Notes under the pieces: model-generated | What the model was told of the DNA's origin: nothing | What the model saw: the letters and a program-made list of their open reading frames with translations, nothing else | Databases searched by the model: none | Assembly: GCA_902782705.1 (NCBI GenBank) | Contig: CACZOL010000029.1 | Span: 1-9,967, forward strand | Length of the DNA stretch: 9,967 nt | Origin: an uncultured Selenomonadaceae bacterium | GTDB taxonomy: Bacteria; Bacillota; Negativicutes; Selenomonadales; Selenomonadaceae | Direction of reading: 5' to 3' | Shown: positions 1-7,211 of the stretch, piece after piece | How the letters are laid out: the number at the start of each line of letters is the position of its first letter | Position numbering within the stretch: position 1 is the first letter of the stretch | Program-made: the position numbers and the translations under genes

Positions 1-1
1 A

Positions 2-187
2 GGCGGCGTTTGTCCCTTTGCCGTCAACGACGGCGTGAAAGTATACCTGGACGAATCGCTGAAGCGGTTTGAAACGGTATTCCCCGCATGCGGCAGCGCA
101 AACAGCGCCATTGAGCTGACGATGGAGGAATTGGAGACATATTCGTCCTTCGCCGCGTGGGTTGACGTTTGCAAGGCTTGGCAATAA
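2..187 (+). CDS. YbaK/EbsC-family aminoacyl-tRNA deacylase, C-terminal part (5' end outside window)
   Basis: Only the last 61 residues are present, read from base 2 in frame to a TAA at 185-187. The fragment contains GGVCPF, then YLDESLKRFETVFPACGS, NSAIELT and a closing WVDVCKAW. This pattern is typical of the C-terminal half of YbaK/EbsC proteins, which hydrolyse mischarged aminoacyl-tRNAs (classically Cys-tRNA-Pro) in trans as free-standing editing domains in the cytoplasm. The conserved glycine-rich GGVCPF loop lies near the substrate pocket in this family. The catalytic-region lysine and the N-terminal half lie upstream of the window, so the exact specificity (YbaK, ProX-like or other) cannot be judged. 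The reading frame is intact and a strong terminator follows at once, so this is the last gene of its transcription unit. Confidence 0.85.
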   Translation, partial: GGVCPFAVNDGVKVYLDESLKRFETVFPACGSANSAIELTMEELETYSSFAAWVDVCKAWQ

Positions 188-205
188 AACAAAGAGGCAA
201 AAGAG

Positions 206-249
206 AAGCGTACCCGTTGCGAAACTGTTTCGCGTCGGGTACGCTTTTT
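206..249 (+). terminator. Strong two-part intrinsic terminator after the YbaK-family gene
   Basis: An 11-bp perfect outer stem pairs AAGCGTACCCG (206-216) with CGGGTACGCTT (236-246). Inside it, GCGAAA (219-224) pairs with TTTCGC (228-233) around a 3-nt CTG loop, with a small internal mismatch between the two stems. A run of five T (245-249) follows directly. This is the classic layout of a Rho-independent terminator. It separates the deacylase gene from the rel operon. Confidence 0.92.
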
Positions 250-259
250 CCTTGCTATG

Positions 260-268
260 TGCTATAAT
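260..268 (+). promoter_or_regulatory. Extended -10 promoter for the rel operon
   Basis: A perfect TATAAT lies at 263-268 and is preceded by the TG dinucleotide of an extended -10 element (TGC, 260-262). No good -35 hexamer is seen at 16-18 bp spacing: that interval (about 239-246) falls in the 3' arm of the preceding terminator. The extended -10 probably compensates. Transcription would start near 275 and give an untranslated leader of about 32 nt before the rel ATG. The start point is inferred from spacing only. Confidence 0.72.
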
Positions 269-306
269 AAATTACGATTACAGATAATCATGATGGGGTG
301 GACCCT

Positions 307-2556
307 ATGACTAAGCCAAAACCGATTACAATAGACGATATAGTTTCCGAGGTAAAGTGGACGCAGCCGGGCGCGAACGTGGATTTGATCTCCCGAGCCT
401 ACGAACTTGCGCGGGAAGCCCACGAGGGCCAGAAGCGCGCTTCGGGCGAGGAGTACATTATCCATCCGCTGCATGTGGCTTATATCCTTTCGGATATGCA
501 CCTTGATGAGGCGGCGATTTCGGCGGCGCTGCTGCATGACGTCGTCGAAGATACGACTTTTACCATCGAGGAAATGCAGGAGAAATTCGGCGACGAAGTC
601 GCGATGCTGATCGACGGCGTGACGAAACTCGGCAAGATCGAGTACAAATCGAAGGAAGAACAGCAGCTTGAAAATTACCGCAAGCTGTTTTTAGCGATGG
701 CTAAGGATTTGCGCGTCATCTTGATCAAGCTGGCCGACCGCCTGCACAATATGCGGACGCTCAAGTATATGCGCGCGGACAAGCAGAAGCGCATCGCCCG
801 CGAGACCATTGAGATTTACGCGCCGCTGGCCAACCGGCTCGGCATCTCGAATATCAAGTGCGAGCTGGAAGATTTGTGCCTGCGCTATTTGGAGCCGGAA
901 ATCTATTATGACCTCGTGGAGAACGTGAAGCAGAAACGGCAGGAACGGCAGGCGTTCATCGACGACGCGATGGCGCAGCTTCGCGAGAAGCTTGTGTCCG
1001 CAGGCATGAAGGCGGAGATTCGCGGCCGTGCCAAGCATTTCTACAGCATTTACCGGAAAATGCGCCGCGACAATAAAGACATCAGCGAGATTTACGACCT
1101 TTCCGCCGTGCGCGTGCTGGTCGAGACCGAGTCCGAGTGTTACGGCGTGCTCGGCCTGATTCACGCGATGTGGAAGCCGATACCGGGACGGTTCAAGGAT
1201 TATATCGCGATGCCAAAGTCCAACGGCTACCAGTCGCTTCATACGACGGTAATGACGCGGGGTTATCCGTTGGAAATCCAGATTCGTACGTTTGCGATGC
1301 ATCAGGTGTCCGAGTACGGTTTCGCCGCGCATTGGAAATACAAGGAAGTGGGGAAAAACGCCGTTGCGGGCAACGCTTACGACCAAAAGATGTCGTGGCT
1401 CAGACAGATGGTCAATCTCCAACAGGAACTTGCCGATCCGCGAGAGTACGTCGAGGCGCTGAAGGTCGACGTGTTCGCCGACGAGGTTTTCGTCTTTACG
1501 CCTCGCGGAGACGTCATCGGTCTGCCGAAGGGCTCGATTCCGTTGGACTTTGCATATCGTATTCACACCGAGGTCGGCCACCACTGCGTCGGCGCGAAGG
1601 TTAACGGCAAGCTGGTGCCGCTGGAATACAAGCTGAAAAACGGCGACATCGTTTCGATTATCACAAACAAGGCGAACAACGGCCCTTCCCGCGACTGGCT
1701 GAATATCGTCGCTTCTTCGGAGACGCGCAACAAAATCCGCTCTTGGTTTAAGAAAGCGACCCGGGAGGAGAATATCGAGCGCGGGCGCGAGTTGATTGAA
1801 AAAGAAGCGAAGCGGCTGGGTTACGAGCCGAAGGAGCTTTTGAAAAACGACCGTCTGTCGCAGGTGGCGAAGAAGTTCAATATCCATGCCGAGGACGACC
1901 TTTTGGCGTCCTTAGGCTTTGGCGGCGTCACGGTCAACGGGGTCCTGACAAAGCTGATCGACCTGCACAAGCAGGAATTGAAGGAGAACACCGCGCCGGA
2001 CGTTTCCAAGCTGCTCTCGGAGCTGAAGCCGCAGCAGGGCGAGGTCAGGAAGTCGAGTCACGGCGTGCTCGTCGAGGGAGAGGCGGGGATTCTCGTTCAT
2101 CTTGCGCGTTGCTGCAATCCTATTCCCGGCGATCCCATCGTAGGTTTTGTGACGCGGGGGCGCGGCGTTTCCGTGCATCGCGCGGACTGCACGAATATTT
2201 TCCACGACGCGGTCGATTATTCCCGCGCCTTGGAAGTGGATTGGGACATCGGTCTCGATAAGGATTACACGGTGCAGATCGTCATTACCTGCAACGACCG
2301 GAGCGGCATGCTGACGAATCTTTTGGCGGTCACCTCCGAAATGAAGGTCAACATCAGCTCCATCAATGCGAAGCCGAATCGGAGCAACAAGACCTCGACG
2401 GTGGTTATGGGGCTTGAGGTCAAGAACGCCCAGCAGGTCGCGCAGATCATGACGAAATTCCGCCGGGTGAAGGACGTTTACAGCGTCAGCCGTTCGATGC
2501 CGACGGCGACGACGAGAGAGCCTCGCGAGGCGGAGGAAAAGGAAGGAGAGGAATAA
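307..2556 (+). CDS. rel: Bifunctional (p)ppGpp synthetase/hydrolase Rel (RelA/SpoT family)
   Basis: This is a long RSH stringent-response enzyme of 749 residues. It makes (p)ppGpp from ATP plus GDP/GTP and also hydrolyses it. The N-terminal HD hydrolase domain has R44, H53, H77-D78, E81-D82, D144 and N148. The synthetase domain has D264, the RFKD motif at 295-298, Y308 of the G-loop and E323. RFKD (RXKD type) rather than EXDD marks a bifunctional enzyme. A TGS domain starts near 392. A conserved Cys pair (C602, C603) with H624 and C628 forms the zinc-finger-like region, and an ACT domain spans about 655-735. The tail is short and acidic. I chose ATG 307 because GGGGTGG (295-301) sits 5 nt upstream. 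An in-frame GTG at 298 has no good ribosome binding site. The stop overlaps the next start by one base. Confidence 0.96.
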   Translation: MTKPKPITIDDIVSEVKWTQPGANVDLISRAYELAREAHEGQKRASGEEYIIHPLHVAYILSDMHLDEAAISAALLHDVVEDTTFTIEEMQEKFGDEVAMLIDGVTKLGKIEYKSKEEQQLENYRKLFLAMAKDLRVILIKLADRLHNMRTLKYMRADKQKRIARETIEIYAPLANRLGISNIKCELEDLCLRYLEPEIYYDLVENVKQKRQERQAFIDDAMAQLREKLVSAGMKAEIRGRAKHFYSIYRKMRRDNKDISEIYDLSAVRVLVETESECYGVLGLIHAMWKPIPGRFKDYIAMPKSNGYQSLHTTVMTRGYPLEIQIRTFAMHQVSEYGFAAHWKYKEVGKNAVAGNAYDQKMSWLRQMVNLQQELADPREYVEALKVDVFADEVFVFTPRGDVIGLPKGSIPLDFAYRIHTEVGHHCVGAKVNGKLVPLEYKLKNGDIVSIITNKANNGPSRDWLNIVASSETRNKIRSWFKKATREENIERGRELIEKEAKRLGYEPKELLKNDRLSQVAKKFNIHAEDDLLASLGFGGVTVNGVLTKLIDLHKQELKENTAPDVSKLLSELKPQQGEVRKSSHGVLVEGEAGILVHLARCCNPIPGDPIVGFVTRGRGVSVHRADCTNIFHDAVDYSRALEVDWDIGLDKDYTVQIVITCNDRSGMLTNLLAVTSEMKVNISSINAKPNRSNKTSTVVMGLEVKNAQQVAQIMTKFRRVKDVYSVSRSMPTATTREPREAEEKEGEE

Positions 2557-3185
2557 TGGGAAAGCTTACGATCCAGTCGTTTGCGGTCATGCCGTTTGAC
2601 GAGAATTGTTATGTCGTTTCGGACGAAACGGGCGAGGGCGTCGTAATCGATCCGGGCGGAATGGCGAAGCAGATTCTCTCGTATATCCGGGAGGCAAAGC
2701 TTTCCATCAAGGCGGTGCTGGATACCCACGGGCATTGCGACCATATCGGAGCGAACGATGAAATCCGCGATGAGACGGGGGCGCCGCTTTATATCCATAA
2801 AGAAGACGCGGCGATGATTTCCGATATGAAGCTGAATTTGTCAGCCTTTATGGGATTCCGGGTGATTTCGCGTCCGGCGGAGCATTTGCTTTCCGAGGGC
2901 GACAAGATCTCCTTCGGGCAGACCGAACTGGAAGTGATTCATACGCCCGGTCATACGAAGGGCGGCGTCTGCTTTGTAGGCGAAGGCGTCGCGTTCACCG
3001 GCGACACGCTTTTCGCCGGTTCCATCGGACGCAGCGATTTCCCCGGCGGTTCGGAGGTCGAGCTGATCGGGAATATCAAGAAAAAGCTGCTCGTATTGCC
3101 GGACGAGACGAAGGTCTATTCCGGGCACGGTCCGTCCTCCGAGATTGGATGGGAACGGCAGTGCAATCCGTTTTTGCAGTGGTAA
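2556..3185 (+). CDS. MBL-fold metallo-hydrolase (glyoxalase II-like, YqgX/YcbL type)
   Basis: This 209-residue protein is a complete single-domain metallo-beta-lactamase fold enzyme. The metal-binding signature THGHCDH gives H58, H60, D62 and H63. HTPGHTKGG supplies H133, FTGDTLF supplies D150, and SGHG near the C terminus supplies H191. Length and motif spacing match the short glyoxalase II-like (YcbL/YqgX) group, which lacks the C-terminal helical domain of classical glyoxalase II. Some members hydrolyse S-lactoylglutathione or other thioesters, but the physiological substrate here cannot be read from sequence. There is no signal peptide, so it is cytoplasmic. Its ATG shares one base with the rel stop (TAATG), and AAGGAG (2543-2548) lies 7 nt upstream inside the end of rel, pointing to coupled expression. 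MBL genes of this kind are often found downstream of rel in Firmicutes. Confidence 0.9.
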   Translation: MGKLTIQSFAVMPFDENCYVVSDETGEGVVIDPGGMAKQILSYIREAKLSIKAVLDTHGHCDHIGANDEIRDETGAPLYIHKEDAAMISDMKLNLSAFMGFRVISRPAEHLLSEGDKISFGQTELEVIHTPGHTKGGVCFVGEGVAFTGDTLFAGSIGRSDFPGGSEVELIGNIKKKLLVLPDETKVYSGHGPSSEIGWERQCNPFLQW

Positions 3186-3219
3186 TTGATTGAACTTGTA
3201 ACGGAAGGGAGGGGCGCGC

Positions 3220-4551
3220 GTGGAGCAGGCTTCGCTTTTCGAGGCGTCAGATCGGGAGACGCAGCCTTTGGCCGCGCGGCTCCGTCCACAGACGTTGGAA
3301 GAATTTGTCGGGCAAAAGCATTTGATTGGCGAGGGAAAGGTGCTTCGCCGCCTGATTGAGAGCGACCGGATTGCCTCGATGGTTTTCTGGGGACCGCCGG
3401 GCGTCGGCAAGACGACGCTGGCGCGTATTATCGCCGTGCATACGAAGTCTTCGTTTATCGACTTTTCCGCTGTGACCAGCGGTATAAAGGAGATTCGCGG
3501 CGTCATGCAGCAGGCGGAAGAGAACCGACGCTATGGCGATCGAACGATCGTCTTTGTGGATGAGATCCATCGATTCAATAAAGCGCAGCAGGATGCGTTT
3601 CTTCCGTTTGTCGAGAAGGGCAGTATCATTCTGATTGGCGCGACGACGGAAAACCCGTCCTTTGAGGTCAACGGCGCGCTTCTGTCCCGGTGCAAGGTGT
3701 TCGTCTTGCAGCCGCTTTCGACGGAGGACATCGTTTCGCTGCTTTCGCGAGCTGTTACTGACGAGCGCGGCTTCGGCGGACAGAAGATCAAGATTGCGCA
3801 GGAACATTTGGAAGTGATTGCGGGTTTCGCAAACGGAGACGCACGGTCCGCCCTTTCCACGCTGGAAATGGTCGTGTTGAACGGCGAGGAGAAAAGCGGG
3901 ACGATCACGGTCACGAAGGAAATCCTCGAACAGTGCATTTCCAGGAAGTCGCTCTTGTACGACAAGAAAGGCGAGGAGCATTACAACCTGATTTCCGCGC
4001 TGCACAAGTCAATGCGAAATTCTGACCCCGACGCGGCGGTTTATTGGCTTGCGCGTATGCTGGAGGCAGGAGAAGATCCCCTCTATGTTGCGCGGCGCGT
4101 GACGCGTTTCGCCAGCGAGGACGTTGGGCTTGCCGATCCCCGCGCTTTGGAGATCGCGGTGGCGGCGTATCAGGCGTGTCATTTCATCGGAATGCCGGAG
4201 TGCTCCGTGCATTTGACCGAAGCGGTCGTCTATCTTGCCATGGCGCCGAAGTCGAACGCTATGGAGGTCGCCTATTTGACGGCGAAAGAAGATGCGCTTC
4301 GTGAGATCGACGAGCCGGTGCCGCTTGTGATACGAAATGCGCCGACAAAGTTGATGAAGAATCTCGGCTACGGCAAGGGCTATCAATACGCACACGATAC
4401 CGAGGAAAAGATCACGAATATGCAATGTTTGCCGGATTCTTTGCTGGGCAAGGAATATTACCGCCCGACGGAGCAGGGCGTGGAAGGCAGATTCAAGGCG
4501 CGGCTGGCGGAAATCAAGGAATGGAAGCGCGCCCACGGCGCAAAAATATAA
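3220..4551 (+). CDS. rarA: Replication-associated recombination protein A (RarA/MgsA), AAA+ ATPase
   Basis: A 443-residue AAA+ ATPase of the RarA/Mgs1/WRNIP1 family, related to clamp-loader subunits. These cytoplasmic proteins act at stalled replication forks and single-strand gaps. The N-terminal region reads LAARLRPQTLEEFVGQKHL. Walker A is GPPGVGKTT (58-66, K64), Walker B is VFVDE (D114, E115), sensor 1 is GATTEN (140-145), and the arginine-finger region is LLSRCKV (R157). The C-terminal half carries the family's tetramerisation region, with the characteristic SMRNSDPDAAVYWLARML and PKSNA stretches. The length is usual for the family. The start is GTG at 3220, with GGAGG (3208-3212) 7 nt upstream. 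It lies 34 nt after the MBL gene with no promoter or terminator between, so it is most likely the last gene of the rel operon. Confidence 0.95.
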   Translation: MEQASLFEASDRETQPLAARLRPQTLEEFVGQKHLIGEGKVLRRLIESDRIASMVFWGPPGVGKTTLARIIAVHTKSSFIDFSAVTSGIKEIRGVMQQAEENRRYGDRTIVFVDEIHRFNKAQQDAFLPFVEKGSIILIGATTENPSFEVNGALLSRCKVFVLQPLSTEDIVSLLSRAVTDERGFGGQKIKIAQEHLEVIAGFANGDARSALSTLEMVVLNGEEKSGTITVTKEILEQCISRKSLLYDKKGEEHYNLISALHKSMRNSDPDAAVYWLARMLEAGEDPLYVARRVTRFASEDVGLADPRALEIAVAAYQACHFIGMPECSVHLTEAVVYLAMAPKSNAMEVAYLTAKEDALREIDEPVPLVIRNAPTKLMKNLGYGKGYQYAHDTEEKITNMQCLPDSLLGKEYYRPTEQGVEGRFKARLAEIKEWKRAHGAKI

Positions 4552-4553
4552 TC

Positions 4554-4593
4554 AAACTCACTATTTTCCCTATAGGGCGGTAGTGAGTTTTTT
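4554..4593 (+). terminator. Intrinsic terminator after rarA
   Basis: A perfect 10-bp stem pairs AAACTCACTA (4554-4563) with TAGTGAGTTT (4581-4590). The loop holds a small palindrome, CCCTATAGGG (4568-4577). The 3' arm runs into six T (4588-4593). It begins 2 nt after the rarA stop codon and closes the rel-MBL-rarA unit before the cobalamin operon. Confidence 0.92.
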
Positions 4594-4606
4594 GGTGGAA
4601 GAAAAT

Positions 4607-4634
4607 TTGCCGATTGAATAAATCATGGTATAAT
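4607..4634 (+). promoter_or_regulatory. Extended -10 promoter for the cobalamin operon
   Basis: A perfect TATAAT at 4629-4634 is preceded by TGG (4626-4628), an extended -10 element. A partial -35, TTGCCG (4607-4612, 4 of 6 matches), sits at 16-bp spacing. Transcription should start near 4641, leaving an untranslated leader of about 67 nt before cobQ. That leader shows no recognisable regulatory RNA beyond the ribosome binding site AAGGAGG (4692-4698). Confidence 0.78.
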
Positions 4635-4707
4635 GGAAAATCGAAAGTGCAATACAAAATGAATTGACGGGCTTGAAATATGCGTTTTTATAAGGAGGTT
4701 TTATCGC

Positions 4708-6240
4708 GTGGCAAAAACGATCATGATGCAGGGTACCAGCTCCCATGTAGGAAAGAGTATTTTGGTTACGGCGCTTTGCCGCATTTTTTATCAGGACGGT
4801 TTGCACGTCGTTCCGTTCAAGGCGCAGAATATGGCGCTGAATTCGTATGTCACGCGAGACGGCAAAGAGATGGGGCGCGCACAGGTGGCGCAGGCGGAAG
4901 CCGCGGGCCTTGCGCCGGAAGTCGACATGAATCCGGTGCTTTTGAAGCCGACGGGTCACGCCTCGTCGCAGGTGGTGCTGATGGGAAAGCCCATCGGCAA
5001 TATGTCGGCGAAAGAATATCATAAAGGGTATTCGGTGAAGCTGTTTGATACGGTGAAAGATGCGCTGGCGCGTCTCGACAAGGAATATGAGGTTATCGTG
5101 ATTGAGGGCGCGGGCAGTCCCGCGGAGGTAAATCTTCACGACAACGACATCGTGAATATGCGCGTCGCACGTCATTTGCAGGCGCCGGTGCTTTTGATTG
5201 CCGATATCGATCGGGGCGGCGCGTTAGCGTCTCTCGTCGGTACGCTGGAGCTTTTGACGGACGAGGAGCGCGATCTCGTCAAAGGCTTGATTATCAATAA
5301 GTTCCGCGGGGACGTTTCGCTCTTGCAGCCCGCCGTAGATTTCCTGGAGCAAAAGACGGGAAAGCCCGTTCTCGGCATCATCCCGCATATCGATCACATG
5401 GGCATCGACGACGAGGATTCCGTTTCGCTGGAGGAAAAGCAGGAGAAGCCGAAGGAAGGCGACGTCAAGATCGCGGTAATCCGTACGCCGAAAATTTCCA
5501 ATTTCACGGATTTCGATTGCTTGTCCGGCGAGGAGGACGTTTCGCTTTACTATGTGCAGGACGCGGCGTCCTTGGGCGCGCCGGATTTGATTATGCTGCC
5601 GGGCAGCAAGAATACGACGGAAGACATGATGTATCTTCGTTCGTCAGGGATCGCGGCGGCTGTACGGGATCGTGTGGAGAAGGGCACGCCGCTCATCGGG
5701 ATTTGCGGCGGCTATCAAATGCTCGGAAAAGAGATTCGCGATCCGCATCATACGGAGTCGGACAACGACGGGACGGAAGGGCTCGGTCTGCTTGGCATGA
5801 CGACGACGTTCAGTGAGAAAAAGCTGACTTCGCAGGTGGAGGCGAATTGCGCCGGATGGCGGTTCCTGGATGAAGATATTTCAGCAGATGGGCTTCGCGG
5901 TTACGAAATTCACATGGGTGAAACGGAGTTTTTCGGCGAGGAAGACGCACATCCGTTAAAAATCACGAAGCGTGCCGATGCCTCCGTCGATATTGTCGAG
6001 GGGACATGCCGAAAGGACGGGCTCGTTTTCGGCACTTATATCCATGGGATTTTCGACCATGATGAGTTCCGCCGCGCGGTGTTGAATGCAATTCGGAAAC
6101 GGAAGGGCCTGCCGCCGCGCCAAAATACGCGAAACGTCCGTGCGGAGAAGGAGAAGAGCTACGACGCGCTGGCCGATGTGGTGCGAGCGCATCTGGATAT
6201 GGATAAGGTGCGTGCGATTATGGGCTTGGACGAGAAATGA
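4708..6240 (+). CDS. cobQ: Cobyric acid synthase CobQ (CbiP), glutamine-dependent amidotransferase
   Basis: This 510-residue enzyme amidates carboxylates b, d, e and g of adenosylcobyrinic acid a,c-diamide, using glutamine and ATP, to give adenosylcobyric acid. The N-terminal synthetase domain has the P-loop GTSSHVGKS (9-17), the KAQNMALNSYVT signature and ADIDRGG. The C-terminal class I glutaminase-type domain has the nucleophile in GICGGYQ (C333) and a histidine in GTYIHGIFD (H446). Length and domain order are normal for CobQ. The start is GTG at 4708, with AAGGAGG ending 9 nt upstream. It is the first gene of a five-gene cobalamin operon. Its stop TGA lies within ATGATG, overlapping the cbiB start by 4 nt, so translation is probably coupled. 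CobB/CbiA-type amidases are related but have a different N-terminal signature. Confidence 0.97.
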   Translation: MAKTIMMQGTSSHVGKSILVTALCRIFYQDGLHVVPFKAQNMALNSYVTRDGKEMGRAQVAQAEAAGLAPEVDMNPVLLKPTGHASSQVVLMGKPIGNMSAKEYHKGYSVKLFDTVKDALARLDKEYEVIVIEGAGSPAEVNLHDNDIVNMRVARHLQAPVLLIADIDRGGALASLVGTLELLTDEERDLVKGLIINKFRGDVSLLQPAVDFLEQKTGKPVLGIIPHIDHMGIDDEDSVSLEEKQEKPKEGDVKIAVIRTPKISNFTDFDCLSGEEDVSLYYVQDAASLGAPDLIMLPGSKNTTEDMMYLRSSGIAAAVRDRVEKGTPLIGICGGYQMLGKEIRDPHHTESDNDGTEGLGLLGMTTTFSEKKLTSQVEANCAGWRFLDEDISADGLRGYEIHMGETEFFGEEDAHPLKITKRADASVDIVEGTCRKDGLVFGTYIHGIFDHDEFRRAVLNAIRKRKGLPPRQNTRNVRAEKEKSYDALADVVRAHLDMDKVRAIMGLDEK

Positions 6241-7211
6241 TGGCTGCGATTCTTGCATTTGCTGCGGATTGCTTGATTGGCGATCCACGTTCGTCGCTGC
6301 ACCCTGTTGTCCTCATGGGAAATCTTATCTCGTTTTTTGAAGGGCTTCTTTATCATGAGGAGGACTCCGACAGGAAAAAGCTCGTCAGCGGTTTTGTTCT
6401 TATGGTATGCGTGCTTGCGGTTTCCTGCGGTGTGGCGGAAGGAATCCTTTGGCTTGCGGCGCTTTCCGGCAATATTTATGTTTCCGTTGCCGTACAGGCC
6501 GTCTTTCTGAGCTTTATGATTTCGCCGCGAAATCTTGCGGAAGCGGGACGGGAAATAAGGGATTATTTGTTGGACGGAAATCTTGAAATGGCGAGGTTCA
6601 AAGTCGGTTGGATTGTCGGGCGCGATACAGATAAACTGACGGAGGGCGAGGCGACGCGGGCGACGGTGGAAACGATTTCGGAGAACACCGTTGACGGCGT
6701 CATTTCGCCGTTGTTTTATTTTTTTATCGGCGGGCTCCCCTTGGCGGTTGCCTATCGCGCGGCAAATACGATGGACTCGATGATCGGATACAAGAATGAC
6801 AAATATCTTTTTTTTGGTCGGGCGGCGGCGCGGGCCGATGACGTTTGGAATTATATCCCTGCACGGTTGACGGGTGTTATGTTTGTGGCGGCGGCTTTTT
6901 TGCTTGGGTTGGATTGGCGCGGTGCATGGCGAATGATGCGCCGTGACGCTGCGAAACATCCGAGCCCGAACGGCGGCTGGACAGAGTCGACGGTGGCAGG
7001 GGCGCTCGGTATTCGTCTCGGCGGTCTCAATTATTACTTCGGGAAACCGTCTTTTCGTACCTATATGGGCGATCCGGTGCATGAATTGGAAGCGCGGCAT
7101 ATTTCTTTGGCGATTCGATTGATGTATACGGTCACTGTGATGTTTCTCATGCTGGCGCTGGCGGCGTCGTGGCTTCTTGACTGTCGTTCGGCGGGAGGTT
7201 TTTTGCTATGA
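6237..7211 (+). CDS. cbiB: Adenosylcobinamide-phosphate synthase CbiB (CobD in the aerobic naming)
   Basis: A 324-residue integral membrane enzyme that attaches (R)-1-amino-2-propanol phosphate to adenosylcobyric acid, giving adenosylcobinamide phosphate. Family signatures are clear: GDPRSSLHPVVLMG (15-28), VGRDTDKL, ETISENTVDGVISPLFY (from E145), YRAANTMDSMIGYKND (173-188), ADDVWNYIPARLT, and HPSPNGGWTESTVAGALGIR. Hydrophobic segments lie at about 47-75, 80-96, 155-180, 212-228 and 289-314. The start overlaps the cobQ stop. ATG 6237 and ATG 6240 are adjacent and either could be used. The upstream ribosome binding site is weak, which fits coupling to cobQ translation. It overlaps cobS by 4 nt (ATGA). 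The substrate linker would be supplied by the CobD-type decarboxylase two genes downstream. Confidence 0.96.
   Translation: MMAAILAFAADCLIGDPRSSLHPVVLMGNLISFFEGLLYHEEDSDRKKLVSGFVLMVCVLAVSCGVAEGILWLAALSGNIYVSVAVQAVFLSFMISPRNLAEAGREIRDYLLDGNLEMARFKVGWIVGRDTDKLTEGEATRATVETISENTVDGVISPLFYFFIGGLPLAVAYRAANTMDSMIGYKNDKYLFFGRAAARADDVWNYIPARLTGVMFVAAAFLLGLDWRGAWRMMRRDAAKHPSPNGGWTESTVAGALGIRLGGLNYYFGKPSFRTYMGDPVHELEARHISLAIRLMYTVTVMFLMLALAASWLLDCRSAGGFLL

Noticed and set aside
298..306. GTG at 298 as the rel start
   Set aside because: It has no ribosome binding site upstream and itself lies within the GGGGTGG that serves ATG 307. The residue numbering also fits ATG 307.
691..1887. A 398-codon open frame on the minus strand inside rel
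   Set aside because: It is antisense to a highly conserved gene, has a low-complexity Arg/Leu/His-rich product, no family motif and no upstream ribosome binding site. Long antisense frames are expected in G+C-rich genes.
4664..4694. Possible second cobQ promoter: TTGACG at 4664-4669 with TTTATA or TATAAG downstream
   Set aside because: The -10 would overlap the cobQ ribosome binding site, so transcripts would start after it. The TGG-TATAAT promoter upstream is a much better candidate.
6159..7100. A 313-codon open frame on the minus strand inside cobQ and cbiB
   Set aside because: The product is Arg/Lys/His-rich with no recognisable motif and is antisense to well-supported cobalamin genes.
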